NCBI GenBank assembly: GCA_902651635.1
Contig: CACRSC010000002.1
Coordinates: forward strand, 1 to 64,000
Length of the DNA stretch: 64,000 nucleotides
Source: Mastigamoeba balamuthi
Lineage: Eukaryota > Evosea > Mastigamoebida > Mastigamoebidae
Direction: 5' to 3'
Position 1 is the first letter of the stretch; every line of letters starts with the position of its first letter. Below, piece after piece: positions 34,405 through 45,635 of this stretch. The position numbers and the translations under genes were made by a program. Below the pieces are notes generated by a model. That model was given only the letters and a program-made list of their open reading frames with translations. It did not search any database and was not told the origin of the DNA.

Positions 34405-35186
34405 GGCAAAAAAGAGAGAGCGGTTGGTGCACCTTTGCATTTTTCTTGAAGGTTTCTGTGAGGAATTGTTGAACAGGTGACCCCTCTAGGAAGGTACACA
34501 GTTAATACAAAGGTCTATGTACAAACGGTGCACATCACCACCAAATTGACAGGAGCAGTTCCCACCATTCTCTGAATCAGTTCTTGGGGGTAGTGCGAGC
34601 AAACTAACCAAAGTGTCTGTCGAGTGCTGGCAAAAGAAAAAGCCCGGGCTTGCAGTTTCTTACTGGTAGTGTTCGCTGCATTCATGCCGCTCTGGAGTGC
34701 CACGGAGTTTTTCGTACGAGAGCAACTTTGTTCACTAAATGCACAACATTCCGATAATCCCCGAAGCCGTTGTTGGCGAATCTCTTTGTTCGGGAATACT
34801 ATCTGCCTACCGCATCCCCTCACAAAAAACAGTCGCTTTCACAACAGTGACTACTTTCTTCACATAATTCCAGAGCTGTCATCGATGGTGCAAACCGTGC
34901 TATCTGAGAGGCACCTAAGTTGTCCTTCGGTTCACGGTTATTCACGGCTACCTTTTAGAAGGGGAGCAATGAGCAAATGAGCAAATGAGCAAAATGTGAT
35001 GCTCGCTGGCCCCATTCCGTGCGAAGTGCCAAGGCCAGTAACTACGAGGTGAGCAACGCGTATGCCACGCACCACCAGCGTGTGCTGCATCCCGATCTTG
35101 GATCCCTCCTGCTTTACAAGCGCCCCTTTGTTTTTGCTCGTCTCTAGACAGCGAGACAGTGTGTGCCTCTTCTGCGCTCAACAGTA
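34405..35186. other. intergenic, no gene seen
   Basis: Upstream region of the cellulase. Short frames on both strands have no recognisable product. GAGCAAAT is repeated three times at about 34.965-34.99 kb. Confidence 0.45.
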
Positions 35187-35324
35187 CCGAATCATATTGT
35201 AGTCATCGATACTGTAAAGAGGGGTGTATGCGTCGACAGCCACGAAGCAGGGCTCGTCGCACAAGGGCTCGCCCTCTGGCACGAACGTCTGGAAGTCCGG
35301 CCTGGGCGACCCTGTCACGAACAC
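35187..35324 (-). pseudogene. arrestin-fold gene remnant with internal deletion
   Basis: On the minus strand the usual exon 2 start VFVTGSPRP runs straight into the C-terminal motif (FQTFVPEGEPLCDEPCFVAVD). The roughly 1.1 kb in between is missing. The CTGCACAG acceptor before it is kept. It sits 350 bases downstream of the complete arrestin 4 gene in the same orientation, so it is a deleted tandem duplicate. Confidence 0.8.
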
Positions 35325-35673
35325 CTGTGCAGGGAGAGGGAGGGACGACGGCAGCACAGCAAGTCAGCCGGGTTCCTAAGGGCACAGCTATAGCGGGAGG
35401 TTTCTTCACGGTTTCCTGAAACATAACCCATTTGGTGGATCAGTTTGGAATGGAGGATTCCGGAACTCTGGTATGTGGCGCTGCACACTCCTGAGATGTG
35501 TTTGGGGAACCTGCCTGACACACGGCTGTTCAGAAGCCTGAGGGGTATAGGAAGGATACCAGAAGCCCAACTCGGATACCGCTCTACGACGGCAGTGAAG
35601 TGCACTGTGTATTTCGCACGCGCCCGACGGTGTATACCATATACTGTATTAATACCCACCCAGCCTTCCTCTG

Positions 35674-37013
35674 CTACTTGTATCTAATCGATCCTAGGGC
35701 ATTGAAACCGTAAAGAGCCGGGTCTGTGTCGACAGCCACGAAGCAGGGCTCGTCGCACAGGGGCTCGCCCTCGGGCACGACCTTCTGGCCGTACAGCGGC
35801 CTCTGCGGCGCACATGCCCTGTCGACGGGGACGCAGAGGGCCTGCACGTGCGGCCCCTTGAGCATGTCGCCTTTGCTGCCGTAGACCTTCCAGGGGATGC
35901 AGGGCCTCGCTGTCTCCGCCAGCTCCGCCATCCTCTCCGGGCTCCACTTCCCCGCCTCTGCCCCCATTGGCGCGCTGCTCAGGTCGATGACGATGCTCGT
36001 CGACAGGCGATACCCGAGGCCCTTGTACCTGACGGCCACGTCGAGCGTGTTGTACACCCCCCTCGCCATGTCTCTGCAAACGAAGAAGGCTGCCGCAGCT
36101 GCCGGGGCCCTGATGCGCACGAGCACGTCGGCCTCCTTGCCCGGCTCCACGGGGCACCCCGCCGGCGTGGCGGCCAGCACGTGGTACCACTTGGTCAGGA
36201 CGTCGTGGGTGGTCTGGCAGACCCGGACCTCGATGTCCCTGACGGCCGTGCTGCTGCCGTTGCGCACGTGCACCGCCGCCTCGATGACCTCGCCGTAGCC
36301 GTAGGCCCGCCGCGGGACGCTGAGCGAGACGTCGATCTGCCCGCTCGCGAAGTGCGGGAACCCGAACGTCTTGGTGGCCTCGCTCGTCGCGGGCTCGAGG
36401 AGCGCCGTCTGGGACCGCGACAGCGCGGCCATCTGCTTCACCGGGTCGAGCCTGTCGGCCAGCATGCCGAGCATCGGGTAGGCGGACCCCGCGAGGCCCC
36501 TGTCGAGCGACACGACGCTGAGGGGCGCGTAGCGCCGCTGGACGACGCGGCCCCTGCGGACGAGGTGCACCTCGAGGTAGTAGCGCACGTACCCGAAGTG
36601 CGCCCTCTGCCAGCTCTTGCGGACCTCGTGCGAGAGGGGCTGCCCGGCGTCGATGGGGCCGAGGTCGAACTCGACTGCGCTGTCGCCTGCGGGGGCCGTG
36701 CGGTCCCTGGGCTCCCAGTGGCACTGGCGGCTCAGGAAGACGCCCGAGCTCGACAGGACGCGTCCGCCCAGGACGTACTTCCACGCAGCGGCGCCCACGA
36801 GGTGGATCCTGACAGCGGCTGCAGCGAGGGGGGAGCTCAGGTGCAGGAGCACAGCGCCCGAGACGGTCCTGGGCGATCCTGCCACGAACACCTGTGCAGG
36901 GGCAGAGGCAGTGGGGCCCTCGGGTCAGCCCTGCGGCAGCGCACACCTCCTCCCCAGCCCCTCCCCCGGGTGCGCACGTGTGTGCCGTCGAGCTCGATGT
37001 CGATGGTCGTCAT
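35674..37013 (-). CDS. arrestin-fold protein 4
   Basis: Exon 1 is 37013-36978 (MTTIDIELDGTH) and exon 2 is 36891-35674, with an 86-base intron at the family's conserved place. Arrestin_N covers about residues 1-150 and arrestin_C starts at GQIDVSLSVPRRAYGYGEVI. It ends PLYGQKVVPEGEPLCDEPCFVAVDTDPALYG and then about 11 further residues. It is more diverged in the middle than genes 1-3. A deleted duplicate lies just downstream. It is head-to-head with NECAP, with about 460 bases between starts. Confidence 0.87.
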
Positions 37014-37471
37014 TGGTGGTCCGGCTGTGGTTGTGGTTGTGCAGTGTGTTTGTTGTTGGTGTGTTGTGACTGTGTTGTCCCCAAGGGGCGTTTGTACCGG
37101 TTTTCCTGAAACATCCATTTTATCTGCGGCTTTCACGCTTTCCTGAAACACGGCCCGCCAACTCCGGAGCAACAGGCGTCGGAGAGCCCGCAACCTCTTC
37201 TCCTGCTATGCACCTAGGGGCAAGTTTGAGGAAATGGAGAACAAGATTCTATTTCCCTCTCCGTGGTAAGATCTGACCCCGGCCAGCGCTCTAACCCCAC
37301 GCCACATCGGTGACGGAGGTCGTCGGACAACCGCGCACGGCGCAAATGGAGCAGCGTTCCCGACCAGCGAGCAGCATCAAAAAATCAATGGCCAGATATC
37401 TCCGAGCCCTATCTCCGGGGAGATATTTCCGGAAAGGATCTGGCCCCCCGACAGTGCAAACAACGCCAGAG

Positions 37472-38566
37472 ATGGAGGGCGCGCCGTCTGCCAGCTCCTA
37501 CGAGAACACCCTCATCGCCGTCAACCAGTGCTTCGTCTACCGCATCAACCCCCACGCCGCCAGCGGTGGCTACAAGTACCCAGCCCCCTCCTCGCGCCAC
37601 CGGTTTTTTCGATAGAGAAGCGGTGGCCCCCCTCTCCTCCTCCCCTTGAGGGGTTTTTTATTTTTTATTTTTAAATTGTTTTGTTTTTGAATCGACACGC
37701 GCCGCCGACGACGACAACGCGCAGGGCTGGGGACTGGGCGGACTCGGACTTCATCTGGTCGGGCAGGCTGGTCATCGTGGAGCGCGGCGACATGTGCGTC
37801 ATCAAGCTGATCAACAAGGACAACGGTGCGGGAGCCCCTCACAGAAAGATCCCCGCGCCCGCCGGGGTTCGAACCGCGGACCCCTCCTGTGCTGATCCCC
37901 GTCGCTGTCGTGGTCCCCGCTTCTTCTGCAGGCGACACCTTCGCCGAGTGCCCTGTGTCGCCGGGCGCCGTCGAGCCCGTCACGGACAGCAGCCGCTACT
38001 TTGTGCTCCGCATCGAGGACAAGCGCAACGGTGCGGGCGCCTCTCTGGATTGTTGGGCGCTCGAAATCTTTTTTTGCCTGCACTGACGTCAGGGCCCATT
38101 TCGAAAACACACAGGGAGGCACGCGTTCATCGGCATGGGCTTCCAGGAGCGCAACGAGGCCTTTGACTTCAACGCCACGCTGCAGGACCACGCGCGCCGC
38201 GCCCAGGACGCCAAGGTACGCGGAAAACCAGAAGATCCGCGTATCTTCTGTCCCCTGTGTCACCGCTGACGTTGGCTTCCCCTTCTCTCTCTCTCTCTTT
38301 CCCTCTCTCTTTCTCCCTCGCAGGACCTCGAGAAGCGCCGCGCGGAGCTGGCGTCGCAGCCGACCAAGGACTACAGCATCCCTGTGGGGCAGACGATCAC
38401 GGTGGCGCTCAAGGGCCCCGGGGGCCAGTCGCTGTCGGCGGGGCGCAAGGACGACAGCGACCCCGGCGTCCTCTGTGCCATCGCCCCGCCCCCGGGCGGC
38501 CGCAAGCGCCCCCTGGCGGCCCCCGCGCCGCAGCAGCAGCAGCAGGGCGGGTTCTCGCTCTTCTGA
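37472..38566 (+). CDS. NECAP family clathrin-adaptor cofactor
   Basis: Five exons, all in frame: 37472-37575, 37725-37825, 37932-38030, 38115-38215 and 38324-38566; about 208 residues. The PH-like NECAP domain is recognisable throughout: [73 protein letters not shown], and [18 protein letters not shown] binds AP-2/AP-1 and helps in clathrin-coated vesicle formation at the plasma membrane. The tail is Pro/Gln-rich and ends GGFSLF, a possible short ear-binding motif in place of the WVQF end of animal proteins. Intron 2 contains a tRNA-like T-arm sequence, and the last intron has a long CT tract before its acceptor. Confidence 0.93.
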
Positions 38567-39943
38567 GGGGCCCCCCAGAGGGCCGTCGCAGGGCTCTGCT
38601 CCTCAGCAGCGGGCAGAGCAACAAAGTCCCCTCCCGTTTAGTTACGACCAGCGCAGCCAGCAGCTGTCCTCCCACTCTGCTCTCCACTGCCGGCACGCCC
38701 TCTGCCTCTGTGCGTAGCACCCGTGCGCAAGCGTGGGGCCCCACAGCGGCTGTGGGCTCGCTGGTAACGCTGCGCTGCAGCGGGAGCAGCAGCCGCGCTG
38801 TCGGTCGTCGCCCGCCCTCCTCCTGCCAGCGGGCCCCCACGCGCTTCCGCGGAGGCCGCGTGCGGATACCCCAGCGGGCCAGCCAGCCGGAGTGCCGCAA
38901 CGATGCCGCGTTGAGCGTCCTTTGAGCTTCAGTGCGAGCCTCCCCGAGAGACCTCATCGCAGCTTCTCGGGTCCGCGCGAGGGGTGGGCTCTCGCCTCGT
39001 CGCACTCGCCCGGGTCGCGGAGAGGCTCAGGGGGCCTCTTGCGGGCCTCTGGGCCACGGAGGCCGCGGTGGCTGTGTCGTGGCCGCGGGGCTGGTAGCAT
39101 GCTGGGTGCGTGGCGTTCAGCTGGTCCGCCCGCCTGTTGCTGGCAGAGTCGCGCGTGCCGTGAGCCGAGGCCCCTGGGTCGAGTCCCCTGGACGCGTGGT
39201 AGGCCGGGAGCGTGGGGACGGGCTCGTTGGCGCTGCTGTCCTTGGACGCCTGCAATGCTGCTGGTGCTCTCTGCTCTGCTCCGGGCTGTGGGGTCAAGGC
39301 AGGGAGGGAGGCGCGCTTGACGAGGGGGCGTGGCGGTTGAGAGGAAGAGGCTTCTGCACGGGTTGGTGGTACACGGAGGCATTCTTGTTCGGCTCTTCCG
39401 CACCGACGGATTAGGAAGCGCGAGCCTCGGGCGTGGTTCCCTTTCGTTCTTTTGCGCTCTCGTTCCGGTTATCGCCCAGGGGGCAACATCGGGGCTGAGG
39501 GTCTCGCATTTCTCCTACGGTGGGCGACGAGGCGCTCCCAGCGGTGCGCGCTGCGTTCGTGCGCGTGGGGGCCCTGGCGAAGGCCGCCGGTGCTGTTGCA
39601 GCCCCCCGGGGAGCCTGTTTCGAGGGTGAAACCCGATCTCCGTGCAAAACTGTCATGTGGCTCAATTGGGCCTGCGTGCAAAGCACTATCACTCCTACTC
39701 GGCCTGCCCACACTACCGGGCGCTCGCTGGCGGGTCGCGCCTCGGGCAAACGGCATGAGGGGGCGGGGGGAGCGGGCAGTGACGTCTGGGAGCGCCTTTG
39801 TGGCATCAGAATTTCTTTCACAGAGCTTCCCCTTAATCGGAAGCCTGCAGATTTTTGAGATTTATCTTTTTTTCTCGGACATTCCGCAAGAGGAACCCCT
39901 TCTCCTGTCGCAGCGAGGCGCGGGTGCCCGGGGCCCCGGCGAA
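38567..39943. other. GC-rich interval, no gene confirmed
   Basis: High GC gives overlapping long frames on both strands, none with recognisable domains. It may hold the 5' exons of the AT-hook gene that follows. No RNA gene was recognised. Confidence 0.4.
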
Positions 39944-41278
39944 TGCAGTGCTGCTGGGTCGAGGTCGCGAGCGACAACCCGCTCTTCTCGGACTCGCTGA
40001 TCCACGTTGCGTCCTCTCCGCTTTTTTCTCTTTTTCTCCCGCCCGCTCCGCTTTCCTCGTTGGCGCCCATCACTGACCCCGCACGCACGACGTCCAGGTC
40101 CGCCTGGGCGCCCCCTTCGCGTGGCTCGCGCAGCACAGCAGCGAGATCCACGTCGCCGGCTCGCTGGTCACCTGCAGTGCGCCGTCTGCCCAGTTCAATC
40201 GAACCACAAATTCAAATTCACCAATTCAAAACTGAGATTCGTGTCGGGCGCGGGCGGGCAGGCACGGCTGCGGCCGGGGGCTTGCCGGAGAGGCAGCACA
40301 GCCTGTGCACGTGCGGGCGGCCCGTGCTGGGGCCCGCCGGGGCAGCCGGGTGCCCGTCGACGACGGCCGTTGTCCGCCCGCTGCTGCTGGTCTTCAGCAC
40401 GGGGCCCTACGTGCTGCACTACTGCGAGGCCCTGCACTCGTGGTCCCCCGCAGCCGCCCAGGCCTCGCAGTGCGTTCCTGGACCGTTTCGGGGGCTGTGC
40501 ATTGTCCGGGCTCTCGGGCCTGGACAGAAGGCCCCATTTATAGACGCGTGGAGCCTTCGGTGTGCCCTTTTGGGGAGCGGGCGGCGGCTTTGCATTGTCC
40601 CGTACCGACCAGCTGCATTCCCGCAGAGCCGCGGCCCTGCGGATCGCCGTCAGCGTCAGGGGGGCGACGCTCTGCCACGGCGACATCCCGCTGGAGCTGC
40701 CCCGCAAGGTCCCCTGCGTCGACGAGCCCCCCGAGCCCGCAGAGGCCCCCGCGGACCCCGAGGCCCCGCCCGAGCTGCACCCCGTCGCTGCCGCTGTGCT
40801 GCCCCTCGCGTTCACGCCTGCTGTCTCGCCGCCCCCGGGCTCGGAGGTGCTCGTCGCGCAGGTGCCTGCCGCGGCCGAGGGCCTGACGGTCATCGCCACG
40901 GGCTCTGTGCCGCCCGAGGCTGCCAGCGCCGAGAGCGCTGCGAGCACTCCGGGGGCACAGCAGCTCCAGCAGCAGCAGCAGCAGCACGAGGAGGAGCAGG
41001 GGCTGCTGCTGCAGGAGCCGGCCAAGAAGAGGCGCAGGGGCAGGCCGCCCGGGACGAAGCTGAGCGCAGAGGCCCGCGAGAAGATGCGGAGGGCGCTCAA
41101 CGAGACGCGGCGCAGGAAGAAGGAGGAGAAGGAGAGGGCCATGATCGACGGCCTCTTCGGCCACGCCCCCGACCTCACCACCTTCGCATCGCCCCCGCAG
41201 GGCACCCAGGGCCAGCAGCAGCAGGGCCAGCAGGGCCAGCAGGACCAGCAGGCTGACGACGTGCCCTGGCAACTCTAG
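39944..41278 (+). CDS. AT-hook protein with unrecognised N-terminal domain
   Basis: The last exon (from about 40635) encodes AALRIAVSVRGATLCHGDIPL, a long Pro/Ala/Glu-rich region, a poly-Gln run and an AT-hook (KKRRRGRPPGTKLS), followed by a basic helix (REKMRRALNETRRRKKEEKE) and a Gln/Gly-rich tail ending DDVPWQL. Upstream exons are suggested at about 39945-40009 (CCWVEVASDNPLFSDSLIH), 40099-40165 (VRLGAPFAWLAQHSSEIHV) and 40290-40465 (LCTCGRPVLGP and VVRPLLLVFSTGPYVLHYC). The AT-hook binds the minor groove of AT-rich DNA, so a nuclear chromatin or transcription role is likely. The start and exon limits upstream are unresolved. The N-terminal blocks look like a beta-rich domain but match nothing I can name. 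Confidence 0.55.
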
Positions 41279-41631
41279 GTCCCCAGAGGGCCACGGCAGA
41301 GACTGCAGTGCACTACTTCCCGGCTTATGGACTCTACAGACTACAAGACCGCCGACTACCCACCCGCTTTTAATTGATTATGATTGCGATTTCGATTGAC
41401 ACACACCCTCGCACACACGCAGCACGCACGAGGCCAGCAACCCAGCCCCACAGCCAACACCATAACACGAGATTTTTTTTGGATTGACCGCTGACGCCAG
41501 TTCCGCGATTTCCCGTCGATCGCTCGAAATCAATCGCGATATATCCCGCGGAAGAAATCGCGATATCTCGCATAATTCCGTACAGATCGTGGGAATCGCG
41601 GGTTTTGTCAAGCGGTCTCGGCAGGGCAGCG

Positions 41632-43191
41632 ATGGGGTCCAAGTCGTCCAAGAAGGCCAGGAAGCAGCAGCCGGCACCCTCGGAGGGCGGGCCCGTGGGC
41701 TCCGCGGTCCCCGGGTCGCTGCCCGCGGCCGACGCCTCCGCAGCCCCCGCAGCCACCCCCGCCTCGGACCTCTCGCACTACACCTTCTCCAAGCAGGCCG
41801 GGCAGGTCCTCGTCCGCGCCCCAGGGTCCGCCTCGCCCGTCGCAATTGATTTCGGGGTTTCCTCCTCTTTTTGGGATCTCGTTCGGATTTTCTCCCGGGA
41901 TCTTGATATCGCGGAGGGAGATCTTTTCGCGGAATATCGTGATTTTTTCGCGGAATCCAGGTTCTATCGCACAGTAGATTCAAAAATCCCAAACCTTGTT
42001 GCGTGTAACATGATTCTCGCTGAATATCGTGGTTTTTCCCCCGGAATCCAGGTCGATCGCGGGGCAGAGGTTCATCGTGGAGGAGTGCACCGACTGCGAC
42101 ATCTGGCTCTGCGACCACATGAGCACCATCACCTTTGACGAGTGCCGCAACTGCCGCGTCTTCATCGGCCCCGTCGAGGGCAGGTACCCCCGCATAACTC
42201 TTCGTATGACGTCATACGAATATCGGTACTCTGCGGTGAGGCAGTTGCTTCGTGAGGACGTGCAAGGGGTGCAAATTCGTGGCTGCGGTGCAGCAGTGGC
42301 GGACGCGGGACTGCGAGGACTGCGACGTGCTGCTGCACACCACCACCGAGCCCTGCGTCGAGTCCTCCTCCAACATCCGCTTCGGCTGCTTCCGCTTCTC
42401 CTACCAGGGCCTCGCGGGTCAGCCCGCCCTGCTCCCCTGCTCCCTCGGGGGTCGGTGGGTCCGCTCTGACCGGGCTCGCTCCTCACTCGGCCCGCAGAGC
42501 AATTCGCCAAGTCTGGGCTGGACGTGTTCACCAACAAGTGGAGCGAGGTCTACGACTTCACGCCGTCGCCCGACAGCTACAGCCTCCTGCCAGTGGTCCG
42601 CTGTCCCCTCCACTGTCTCTGCTCCCTTCTCTCTGCTCTCACGCACAGCTGGGGTGGGGCGCCTCCCAGAGCGCCGAGACGGCCCCCGTGCTGAGAGAGC
42701 TGCCCGCCGACGTGCCCGCGGGCGACGGCCGCCTCGTCGTGCCGCCCACGCTGGGCAAGCGCGCCAGCGCAGGCGACCCCAGGGCCCTCGTCCTGTTCGC
42801 CGGCGACGGCGCTGCCGCGGGCGCGATGGCCCTGGCGTCGTCGTCGGCGCCGTCGGGTGCCCTGGGCCTCGCGCTCGTCCGGGCCAAGCGCTTCGCCAAG
42901 CTCGACGCCAGCGCCGCCGCCAAGCTCCTCGGCGACCCCGCGCACGCCAAGGCGCTCTGGGGAGGCTCCAGCGGCCCCACCGGTACGCCCCGCGCCCCCC
43001 AGCGCAGGCGCGCGCCCGGGCCCTCACAGCACGGCGCAGACGTGATCGCCCTCGAGGTCTGCGGCGACGGGGCGGCGGACAAGGCCAGGGCGGCGGGCCA
43101 CGAGGGCGCCGGCTTTCTGGTGCTCTCGGGCGCGGACTCGACGCAGGCGCTGGCCAAGGTCTTCGAGGCCGACGCCCAGCAGCACATGTGA
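41632..43191 (+). CDS. RP2-like TBCC-domain protein (Arl3 GAP)
   Basis: Six exons fit in frame: 41632-41825, 42052-42183, 42245-42417, 42498-42595, 42649-42982 and 43040-43191. The N-terminus MGSKSSKKARK fits N-myristoylation plus a basic membrane patch. The TBCC beta-helix is clear: GQRFIVEECTDCDIWLCDH, CRNCRVFIGPVEG, CKGCKFVAAVQQWRTRDCED, ESSSNIRFGCFRF, and WSEVYDFTP. QQWRTRDC keeps the arginine that serves as GAP finger in human RP2 (R118 in QQFRVRDC). The C-terminal half (ALVLFAGDGA, DVIALEVCGDGAADKA) matches the RP2 NDK-like domain. The family stimulates GTP hydrolysis on Arl3 and releases lipidated cargo, chiefly to cilia. Intron 1 contains a duplicated 3' splice region. The last intron length is a multiple of three, so retention would keep the frame. 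Confidence 0.93.
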
Positions 43192-43336
43192 GAGGGGGTG
43201 GGGCTCCTCCCCCTCATCTCCCAGCGGCGGCAAGTCGGCCTGCGGGCGAGAGACATGAGAGAGAACAGCAAGTGTGTTGCGATGGCGGCTGTGCTTGGGG
43301 TGCGGAGAGCACAGCGGCCCGCTGCTCGTTGAGCCC

Positions 43337-45254
43337 TCAGATGATCGACTGCTCCGCGCTGTGTGACCCCGCGGTCGTCGTGGCCGCGCGCAGCGTGAGC
43401 TCCAGCACGCCGTCGCGCTCGCCCCCGCGCGCAGCGACGCGCGAGACGAACATGCCGGCCGCGGGCACGACGCTGTCGGCGTCGACGTTGATGTGCGCCG
43501 TGCGCTCGTCCGTCTGCAGCTCCATGTCCCACTCGCCGCCGCCCGCGTGCCGCTCGCGCATGAGCTCGCAGAGCCTGCGCACCGTCTCGGGCGTCAGCAG
43601 CGGGCCCGCCTCGCCCGCGCCCGCTCCCACCTCGAGCCGCGCGAGCTCCTCGACGGCCCCGTCGGCCGCGACGCGCGAGGCGGCGCCCGCGGTGACCCTC
43701 GCCCTGCGCAGCGTGCCGTCGACAAACGCGCACGGCGAGACCAGCGTGAGGCCCGCCCGCGCGCTGGTGGTCGCCTCCTCCGAGGCCAGGCAGCGCGCCA
43801 GCGCCAGCACCGCCCCGGCGCCCCGGAACTCGGCCCTCGACGGCACCGCGGCCGCAGCCAGCGCGCTGCCCCGCGTCTCCCGGGCGCGCACCGACACGTA
43901 CCCGCGCGCCGAGCGCTCGAGCGCCGCGAGCTCCGCGTCGACGGCGTCGTCGTCGCCGCCGCCAGCCGCCCGCTCGTCGCCCGCCGAGGCCCTCGCGTCG
44001 AGCGACGCGGCGCCCGGGACGCTGCGCAGCGACTCCCAGAGCGCGCGCGGGGGCGCGTTGACGACGGCGCGCGGCCCCGAGCCCGCGGGGCACGTGAAGA
44101 GCGCGCAGAGCGCGTACGGGGCGTCGGCGACGACGTAGAAGAACGGCACCTCGCGGCGCTGCAGGCGCGCGCAGAGCGAGACGAGCGCGGCACAGAGCGA
44201 CGCGCGGCCGGCGAGCGCGGCGGGCGAGGGCCCCGGGGCCGCGCGGAGCTCGAACGACTGGCAGGCGTGCAGGACGACGGCGGCGCCCGGGGTGCCGTCG
44301 GGGCAGCGCGGGCGGCCCGCGTGCTCGAGCGCCAGGGCGTCGGCGGCGTCGGCGGGGCCGGCGGCAGCGGCCCAGGCGAGGCTGGAGCGGCTGGTGACGA
44401 CGAGGGACCTGCGCAGCGACCAGTCGGCAAGCGGGAAGTCGCGCGAGAGCACCGCGGTGGCGGCCTGCGCGGCGGGCGGCGCCCCCGAGAGCGCCTCGAG
44501 CTCGGCAGCGGTGGGCGCGACAGCCGGCTGCGCACGGGCACAGCAAGGGAGCCGCCTCGTGTCAGCCAGGGGGTCGGGAAGGGAAGGGGGGCAGCCGCCC
44601 CAGGCCCCACGGGCTCTGCTGGCTGCGAGGGCCCGCACAGCGCAGCAGCAGAGGGAAGCAGTGCAATGCAGCGCATGGCAGCCACCGCGAGGCAACACCC
44701 ACCACTGGGGGCCCATCGCGACAACGCCCGCGCACAGGGAGCCAGTCCAGCCACGGCAAGCCGTAAGCGTGTCCGCTGCCACAACCACCGAGCCACCAGC
44801 GCAGCACACGCAGAGACCACAGCGAACACAGGAAGCGCAGGGCAAATAGGCACGGGGTACGTAGGGGACGCAGGGAACGCAGGGCACGTTGGGCGCAGGG
44901 CACACAGAGAGCGCAGGTAATGCAGGTAACGCAAGAGAGCACAGGGCACGAAGGGCACACAGAGAACGTGGGCACGCAGGGCACACATGCAAGTGCGGGA
45001 GAGAGCCCGGGCGCGTGCACACGCAGCCGACAGGGGGAGGAGGAGGAGGGGGCGCGGTGTGCCTTGGAGGGCGCCAGGGAGGCGGTGCCGCTGCCGCTGC
45101 CGCTGCGCTTGAGGAGCGAGGCGAACGTCGTCGTGGCGATGGTGCTGGCCCCGCACGCGCTGTACGACGCCGCCGCCGCGAACGTCCTCTTGCGCTTGCG
45201 CGGCGGCTCCTGCTGCTCCTGCTGGTGCTGATCCTGCGGTGCCTCTTCCGACAT
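43337..45254 (-). CDS. DONSON homologue (replication-fork protein)
   Basis: Two exons, 45254-45063 and 44527-43337, phase 0; about 460 residues. The N-terminus is Gln/Glu-rich with a basic patch (PPRKRKRTF). The second exon aligns with DONSON: DFPLADWSLRRSLVVTSRSS, a Cys/Leu-rich block with LHACQSFELRAA, LQRREVPFFYVVADAPYALC, then the FTCPAG turn and AVVNAPPRALWESL. The end is LTPETVRRLCELMRERHAG. DONSON acts in CMG helicase assembly and fork stability. The donor that keeps the phase best is AAG/GCACAC, a GC-AG intron; a GT donor a few codons downstream would also keep phase. The intron contains a degenerate minisatellite. It converges with RP2, with 145 bases between stops. Confidence 0.8.
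44800..45010. repeat. degenerate minisatellite in the DONSON intron
   Basis: Runs of a 6-12 base unit related to GCAGGGCAC / CACAGAGAGCGCAGG, repeated about 15 times with changes. Units are irregular. Confidence 0.55.
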
Positions 45255-45635
45255 GGCGCTGGCACAGCAATAGATTCTTTCCCGCCCAAACAGCGCCGAT
45301 CGACTGATCTGCAGGATATTCCCGCCCCCGCAGAATATCCGCCAGATTACGAGTCCAAACAAGTTGAGTCAGAGGCGACCACGTATTGAATTGGCCAGAG
45401 CCCCAACGGACGCCACAGAGGCAAAGAGAAGACTTTGTTCGAACACCAGCAGGGAGGGGGTCGCGATGCGCCCGGGGGCAGCAGCAGCGGCGGGGCAGAG
45501 AGCGAGCGAACTCGCCCATCCCGCCAGCAGCCCTCCCCCTCCCCCCCCAATGAGGCGCTCCCCCCCACGAGACCCCCCGCACCCGCCCGACCCGCCAGTC
45601 GGCCACCAGGGGGCCACTGCCCCCTCCCCAGCGCC

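Noticed and set aside
38600-39943. possible rRNA or long GC-rich gene
   Set aside because: No conserved rRNA words and no consistent coding frame or splice pattern.
42252-44138. 628-residue plus-strand frame across RP2 and opposite DONSON
   Set aside because: It runs through RP2 introns and the DONSON antisense, and is Arg/Ser/Ala-rich. RP2 and DONSON motifs lie in other frames.
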